Assembly: GCA_030619245.1 (NCBI GenBank)
Contig: JAUXBS010000005.1
Coordinates: 1-19,519 of the forward strand
Reading direction: 5' to 3'
Origin: Clostridia bacterium
GTDB lineage: Bacteria; UBA6262; WVXT01; JAUXBS01
DNA length: 19,519 bases
The notes beneath the pieces are model-generated. The model was given only the letters and a program-made list of their open reading frames with translations. It was not told where the DNA came from and ran no database searches. Below are positions 16,301 to 19,519 of this stretch, one piece after another. Both the position numbers and the translations under genes were made by a program. Each line of letters begins with the position of its first letter. The stretch's first letter is position 1.

Positions 16301-16391
16301 TAGTCTTTCCCGTCCCCGCGCCTGCCCTTACACAGACGATTCCCTCAAGTGTTTCTATGGCTCTTTTCTGTTCCCCGGTTATTTCCTTCAT
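13383..16391 (-). CDS. AddA-like UvrD-family helicase/RecB-type nuclease
   Basis: This 1002-residue protein is predicted to process double-strand DNA ends for recombination. The helicase core looks canonical: Q/motif I TGEQKRAIE and AGAGTGKT (about 23-30), motif Ia AVTFTNKAAGEMRGR, motif II VLVDEYQDTTPLQ (Asp246-Glu247), motif III VGDVKQSIYGFRGA, motif IV LTENFRS, motif V MSIHKAKGLEFPVVFV and motif VI LLYVAMTRAERKL. The C-terminal PD-(D/E)XK nuclease has GTIDRID (Asp892), IIDYKTG (Asp905, Lys907) and QLAVY. Fe-S-type cysteines are in YERCPLRYKYRY and CKFCEYTQVC. The frame opens 16 codons earlier, but ATG 16391 overlaps the upstream stop (ATGA) and begins right at the Q motif, so it is preferred. 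RecB-like identity is possible, but there is no RecC or RecD here. Confidence 0.88.
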   Translation of the reverse strand: MKEITGEQKRAIETLEGIVCVRAGAGTGKTTVLVERFLRIFSSLKAEGMEDGRAVESILAVTFTNKAAGEMRGRLEAEFNKLSRDNCRVLMNKLYVSTIDSFCNRILRENALELGINPEFRILDEVEEKLLFIRVCGRTFNYKGLPQVMVDKSIDSFIEDLYRYIIQLRNNAISSRGFLLMQEKAKEENRELCRLISKIYSLYEQEMKDKNLFNFSGLLLETLKMLTEKEAIKEKYRKQFRYVLVDEYQDTTPLQHKLLRMFSDNYFIVGDVKQSIYGFRGAKPENLESFDGENSVVIRLTENFRSCNEVLEVVNKVSGRAMKEYEPINSKKRGGGGCCEIFPAETREAEAEFIARRIIELRRDEEVDKLSEIAILLRSVKTPVSIFENALRKYGIPFITSGGRGYFERPEIRDIVALLSVINNPFDDLSLVRVLRSPLYRIKNSTLAELTVLNIKEEYDEEEKRVLRRHSPLFDALSGLDEIKIEGDVKSVLEDAGLFINDFLFRKRASSLSLLVYRVITESNYLHYCHSLLPGERKRSLANIKKLYALVQKFEERNVFSTLADFIAYLKEVTGQESVESEARLSEENAVHIMSIHKAKGLEFPVVFVADIRDRAFPSGGKSEVYSYSPEEVIKQKDTRKGRGGSEVNPEEMRLLYVAMTRAERKLILSGSLAGNRKMSRFLEMFVDKDKKLLPEFVDLIVDRRKGFRKDDEEWKGRHYLQPEEEKLQPVSARQVEENLFTTYKPPVLPGVSPGHFSVSELVMYERCPLRYKYRYVFNLPFETEAEAAPGEGPLMEGYTFGSIIHMVLEEYMSDLKENIKWDDKRVKDRFCELAGAYGKTGKESEEAYGGEAKDLLKNFINNKNNKPENVVLLEQPFSLFIDGWEVRGTIDRIDATGDGYRIIDYKTGSKKKEKFQLAVYKWGAEKLLGCNPVKKLSLWFLRSNELVDLDISSDEEKDIEEKIKGIIKKVKNREFKPAESESACKFCEYTQVCRKKGRTSL
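13409..13440. repeat. Parent copy of the duplicated addA 3' segment
   Basis: This segment lies inside the addA coding sequence and encodes CKFCEYTQVC. It is matched at 10695-10727 (28 of 32 aligned positions). The two copies are in the same orientation and flank the phosphatase gene. Confidence 0.65.
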
Positions 16392-19321
16392 TGTTCCCCA
16401 TCGCAAAGGAATTTCCAATCGCACCTCTTGCATTCCCATTTTTCCCGGGCCTTCTGCGGGTAACTGCCCCTGCGGATTTCCTTAACAGCCTCCCTTATGC
16501 GGCCCGCGGCCTTTTTAAGCGCCTCCGTGCTTGATATTGATTCCCTGAACTTGTATTCCTCCCCGAGTATTACTTCTGCCTTTATCCTTGCCCTGTCCCT
16601 GTCCAGGTCCTTGCGCAGCCAGTAAATGGAAAGCTTTCCCACATTTATTTTAAGGCCCTCCCTGGCCGCAAAATAATAAATGGGAAGCTGATAATTCTCC
16701 CCATCCCTCATCATTCTGCACAGTTTAAACTCCATATCAGCGCCCTTGCCCGTCTTATAATCAATGACTTCATAAGCGCCGTCGTCCAACCGGTCTATCC
16801 TGTCAATCCTGCCTGTAAATACACTCCCGTCACATTCCCACCTGAAAGGTTTTTCACATGCCTCAACCTTAAATGAATTTTTACTGTTTGCCGCAACATC
16901 CAGGTATCTTGCAAATACCCGTTCAGCAAGGCTCCTGTAAACTTCTCTTTCAAAAACAGTATCAAACTCCATGCTCTCAGAAAACCCCTTCCTGATTTCC
17001 TTTCCTATATATTCCCTGGCTTTCTCCTCCTTCATCAATTCCGCCCGGTTATACTTCTCATGGAATCCCGCGAGTATCCCGTGAACAACATGCCCAAACG
17101 CCATCTGTGGTTTATGGGGCAGCCAGATATGTATTAATGAAGTAAAGAAGAACTTTGCCGGGCACCGGCCATGTGATTCAAGTTTGCTTGCGGAAAATGT
17201 GAAACCCTCCGGTAACTTTACCCTGTCACAGAGCGCACCGGTGGAATACCGGTTTCTTACCCTTCCCAATGCTTCGTATTTCTTCCGGAATCTTTTCTTC
17301 AAAATAGACTCAAGCTCATTATTATCCGTCCTTACCCAGGCGCCTGCCAGGTCATCAGCAGTCAGTATGCCGCTCTCCTCTTCAACCCCGAGCACTGACG
17401 GCACATCAAACAACTTGAAACCGGTCCCGGAATTAATAACCTCCTCCACGTATGAAGACCTGCGTATTTCCTCCCCGCCTTCACCGCCTTCCGCGAAAGT
17501 AAGGAACAGTTTTTCATTTGCGCGGCTGCAGGCAAGCCTGAATATCCTTTTTTCTTCATTTATATGGGAAAGCGTGTCTATAACAGGTTCAAGCTTTAAT
17601 CCTTTTTTCTCTTCATTACTTAAAAGGCTTGATACCGGCAGGTCCCTTGGGAACCTGCCTTCCACCACTCCGGTTACAAACACCACGGGAAAAAACCTTC
17701 CCCTGGAATGCTGGACGGTCATTATTTTTACGGTATCCTCTCCGGGCTCAAAATACACCGTTTCGTCCCTCCCGTAAGAAGCTAGTATTTCATCAATATA
17801 GCTCATGAAATCAGAAAAAGAAGAACGCCCCTCTACCCTCCGGAAACTTTCAACTATTTTTATAAAATAATTCAGGTTCCTTGCAATCTTGCTGTTTTCA
17901 CTCCCCTCCCGGATGTACCCGAATTCCATGAACACCCTGTAGAGCAGTTTCTCAATGGGTAATTGTTTTAAAGACTCCCGTAACTCAGCCATTATCCCGC
18001 CAAGCATTTCAAGGGACCCAACGGTCTTTTTACTTACCCTGTTTTTCAAATCATCCCTGAGGGGAGGTTCAAGAGCGTCAACCAGGGAAATTCTCTTCCT
18101 TTCAGCGAATGAAATAAGCCGTTCCACTTCAGGGGGGTCTATTCTTAACCCCGGAGCGCAAAGGAGCCGCACGACATTATCATCGGCTGATTCACTTTCC
18201 CCCCGGATAAGTTTAAGGATGGCAATAATCTGTATTATTTCAGGTTGTTTGAAGAAGGCAATGCCTCCCGTAACCGAATACGGAAGCTCATAAATCTTCA
18301 TTGCTTCCTCAATATTCCTTACATCCCTTGACATACCACGGACCAAAATCGCTATATCACCGTAATGATACTGCTTCCTTGTAAGTTTATACGCCTGCCG
18401 GGCAACAAACAGCGCTTCCTCGTTGTTCCCTGAACATCTTATCACCTTTTTGCCGGGGTTGCGCCTTATCTCATCCGACAGTTCAATTTGTACCGGATTG
18501 AAAGCATTAATAAATGCGGTTTTAATCTTACCCGGCATTGCCCCGCGGAACATGAACACCCCTTCATCCTCAGCGCCGCTTACCAGGACTTTCCTGCCCC
18601 CCTCCGCGAGCAGTGAAAAGAGCCGGTACTGATTGAAGTCTATATTCTGATAATCATCTAACAGAAATATCTTAAACCTGCCCCTGTACGCTTCCAGCAC
18701 TTCCGGATGCTCGGAAAAAAGTTGTATGGTATTGAGCACCAGGTCCCTGAAATCCATGAAGTTGCCTTTTCTAAGGTATTCATTGTAACTCTTATAAATC
18801 ATTGCCAGGTCGGAATATTTTGGTTTGCCCTTATCAGGAAGAATGCTTTGATTGTTCAACTTAAGCAGGTCTATAAAATCAACTACTTCATTGATAAACC
18901 CTTCTGTGCTTTTCACGCTCTCATAGTATTTCAAGTCCAGGCCGGCAGTAACCTTCTTTAACACGAGTTTTTCTTCAAGCCCTTCTATTACATGGAAATT
19001 GGGATATATTCCCTTGATATCATTGTAATGCTTGCGTAATATTTTCTTTGAAAAAGCCGTAAAATTACTCAACCATAGTTCCCTGTACCCTTTACCCAGC
19101 AAAGGGCTCAAGGATGTTCTCAAATCCTCTTCATGCTCCGTAAAACACAACGCCTCCTCCGGCTTAACTTCACCCGTAGAAAAACAATACTGCAGGGTTC
19201 TTACCAACACCTCTGTCTTACCGCTGCCGGCAGGCCCGGATACAAGAACAGCCCCGTCCCCTGAGGTAACCGCCTTATGCTGCTCTCCTGTTAAATTCTT
19301 CAGTATATTATCTTTGGTCAT
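16388..19321 (-). CDS. AddB/AdnA-like UvrD-type helicase-nuclease with altered motor motifs
   Basis: This 977-residue protein is the first gene of the operon. The N-terminal UvrD-like motor has LTGEQHKAV and Walker A GPAGSGKT (29-36). Other motor motifs deviate: motif II is LLDDYQNIDF (Asp222-Asp223 in place of Asp-Glu), motif III VSGAEDEGVFMFRGA, motif V QHSRGRFFPVVFV, and motif VI ACSRANEKLF. Its ATPase may therefore be weak or structural. The C-terminal RecB-type nuclease looks intact: GRIDRIDRLDDGAYEVIDYK and the downstream NYQLPIYYFA. Fe-S cysteines are in HGRCPAKFFFTS and CKRCDWKFLC (964, 967, 973). Partner-gene position and nuclease/Fe-S layout match AddB; retention of helicase motifs is closer to the mycobacterial AdnA type. 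No Shine-Dalgarno sequence is seen before ATG 19321. Confidence 0.82.
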   Translation of the reverse strand: MTKDNILKNLTGEQHKAVTSGDGAVLVSGPAGSGKTEVLVRTLQYCFSTGEVKPEEALCFTEHEEDLRTSLSPLLGKGYRELWLSNFTAFSKKILRKHYNDIKGIYPNFHVIEGLEEKLVLKKVTAGLDLKYYESVKSTEGFINEVVDFIDLLKLNNQSILPDKGKPKYSDLAMIYKSYNEYLRKGNFMDFRDLVLNTIQLFSEHPEVLEAYRGRFKIFLLDDYQNIDFNQYRLFSLLAEGGRKVLVSGAEDEGVFMFRGAMPGKIKTAFINAFNPVQIELSDEIRRNPGKKVIRCSGNNEEALFVARQAYKLTRKQYHYGDIAILVRGMSRDVRNIEEAMKIYELPYSVTGGIAFFKQPEIIQIIAILKLIRGESESADDNVVRLLCAPGLRIDPPEVERLISFAERKRISLVDALEPPLRDDLKNRVSKKTVGSLEMLGGIMAELRESLKQLPIEKLLYRVFMEFGYIREGSENSKIARNLNYFIKIVESFRRVEGRSSFSDFMSYIDEILASYGRDETVYFEPGEDTVKIMTVQHSRGRFFPVVFVTGVVEGRFPRDLPVSSLLSNEEKKGLKLEPVIDTLSHINEEKRIFRLACSRANEKLFLTFAEGGEGGEEIRRSSYVEEVINSGTGFKLFDVPSVLGVEEESGILTADDLAGAWVRTDNNELESILKKRFRKKYEALGRVRNRYSTGALCDRVKLPEGFTFSASKLESHGRCPAKFFFTSLIHIWLPHKPQMAFGHVVHGILAGFHEKYNRAELMKEEKAREYIGKEIRKGFSESMEFDTVFEREVYRSLAERVFARYLDVAANSKNSFKVEACEKPFRWECDGSVFTGRIDRIDRLDDGAYEVIDYKTGKGADMEFKLCRMMRDGENYQLPIYYFAAREGLKINVGKLSIYWLRKDLDRDRARIKAEVILGEEYKFRESISSTEALKKAAGRIREAVKEIRRGSYPQKAREKWECKRCDWKFLCDGEQ

Positions 19322-19335
19322 TTTATTAATTTATT

Positions 19336-19355
19336 CTAGTGTAGTGTTACTAACA
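19336..19355. repeat. 20-bp direct repeat, copy 1, upstream of the helicase-nuclease operon
   Basis: This 20-mer (CTAGTGTAG then TGTTACTAACA) occurs again, exactly, at 19377-19396. The first copy extends into a GTGTTA-C-TAACAC palindrome. Its first 11 bases after the C equal the tip of the MITE-like element at 8441. It starts 15 bp upstream of the operon's ATG. Confidence 0.85.
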
Positions 19356-19376
19356 CCAGGAAAGTCATACGGTAAT

Positions 19377-19519
19377 CTAGTGTAGTGTTACTAACATATC
19401 TTTACATATGCTGGAAGTATTTTGCTTCATCGTCAAGGAACGAAGAGTGAGAATACTGTACGTATGTGAACGATGAGTGACGCCGACGATGGACAAAAGA
19501 CGACAGCCCTTCGGGAAGG
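19377..19519. mobile_element. Probable left end of a second MITE-like element, truncated by window end
   Basis: It begins with the second copy of the 20-bp repeat (19377-19396), whose tip TAGTGTAGTGT is identical to the tip of the element at 8441. Inside it, a CGATGA-GTGACGC block (about 19468-19484) resembles CGATGAACGACGC of that element, and the terminal CCTTCGGGAAGG resembles its CCTTCCGGGAAAG. No coding frame is visible. The opposite terminal repeat would lie beyond the window. Confidence 0.4.

Noticed and set aside
16389..16439. Longer AddA start at 16439
   Set aside because: The extension would overlap the upstream gene by about 50 nt. ATG 16391 gives an ATGA overlap and starts at the conserved Q motif.
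1..19519. CRISPR array
   Set aside because: No regularly spaced short repeats with unique spacers are seen. The repeats present are pairs only.

Overview
The window is bacterial chromosomal DNA from what looks like an uncultivated, probably diderm lineage. Nearly every gene is on the minus strand, spacing is tight with several 4-nt ATGA overlaps, and neither tRNA-Leu nor tmRNA encodes its CCA end. No single gene fixes the phylum; an Elusimicrobiota/Omnitrophota-like group is only a guess.

Layout from right to left, in the main direction of transcription. At 19519-13383 is a two-gene recombination operon encoding two large UvrD-type helicase/PD-(D/E)XK nuclease proteins (AddB/AdnA-like, then AddA-like), preceded by a 198-bp stretch with repeats resembling transposon ends. 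At 13345-10763 is a secreted PhoD-like phosphatase. At 10603-10687, on the plus strand, is tRNA-Leu(CAG). smpB (9976-10422) and ssrA/tmRNA (9456-9806) follow, separated by a pair of exact 45-bp repeats. Then come two stand-alone response regulators, a 229-bp MITE-like element, a membrane sensor histidine kinase and a third stand-alone receiver. The receiver overlaps a cell-wall amidase gene, followed by glutamate racemase (murI), then a MoxR / DUF58 / TPR-SurA-like / BatD-like chaperone operon that leaves the window on the left.

Functional themes: DNA break repair (AddAB/AdnAB-like), ribosome rescue (SmpB-tmRNA), two-component signalling without any visible output domain, peptidoglycan supply and remodelling (MurI, amidase), and MoxR-type envelope chaperoning.

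The observation I would check first is the tmRNA. Its tRNA-like domain, G3-U70 pair, PK1 and H5 are all recognisable. However, the codon in the resume position (GCA, 9711-9709) is followed at once by GCT TAA TAA, so the expected degradation tag is reduced to Ala-Ala-stop. Other notable points: a MITE whose terminal repeat supplies the stop codon of a response regulator; a diverged copy of the 3' Fe-S-motif coding sequence of addA beside the tRNA-Leu gene, on the far side of the phosphatase; an apparently leaderless smpB promoter; and a recombination pair in which both subunits carry motor, nuclease and iron-sulfur motifs.
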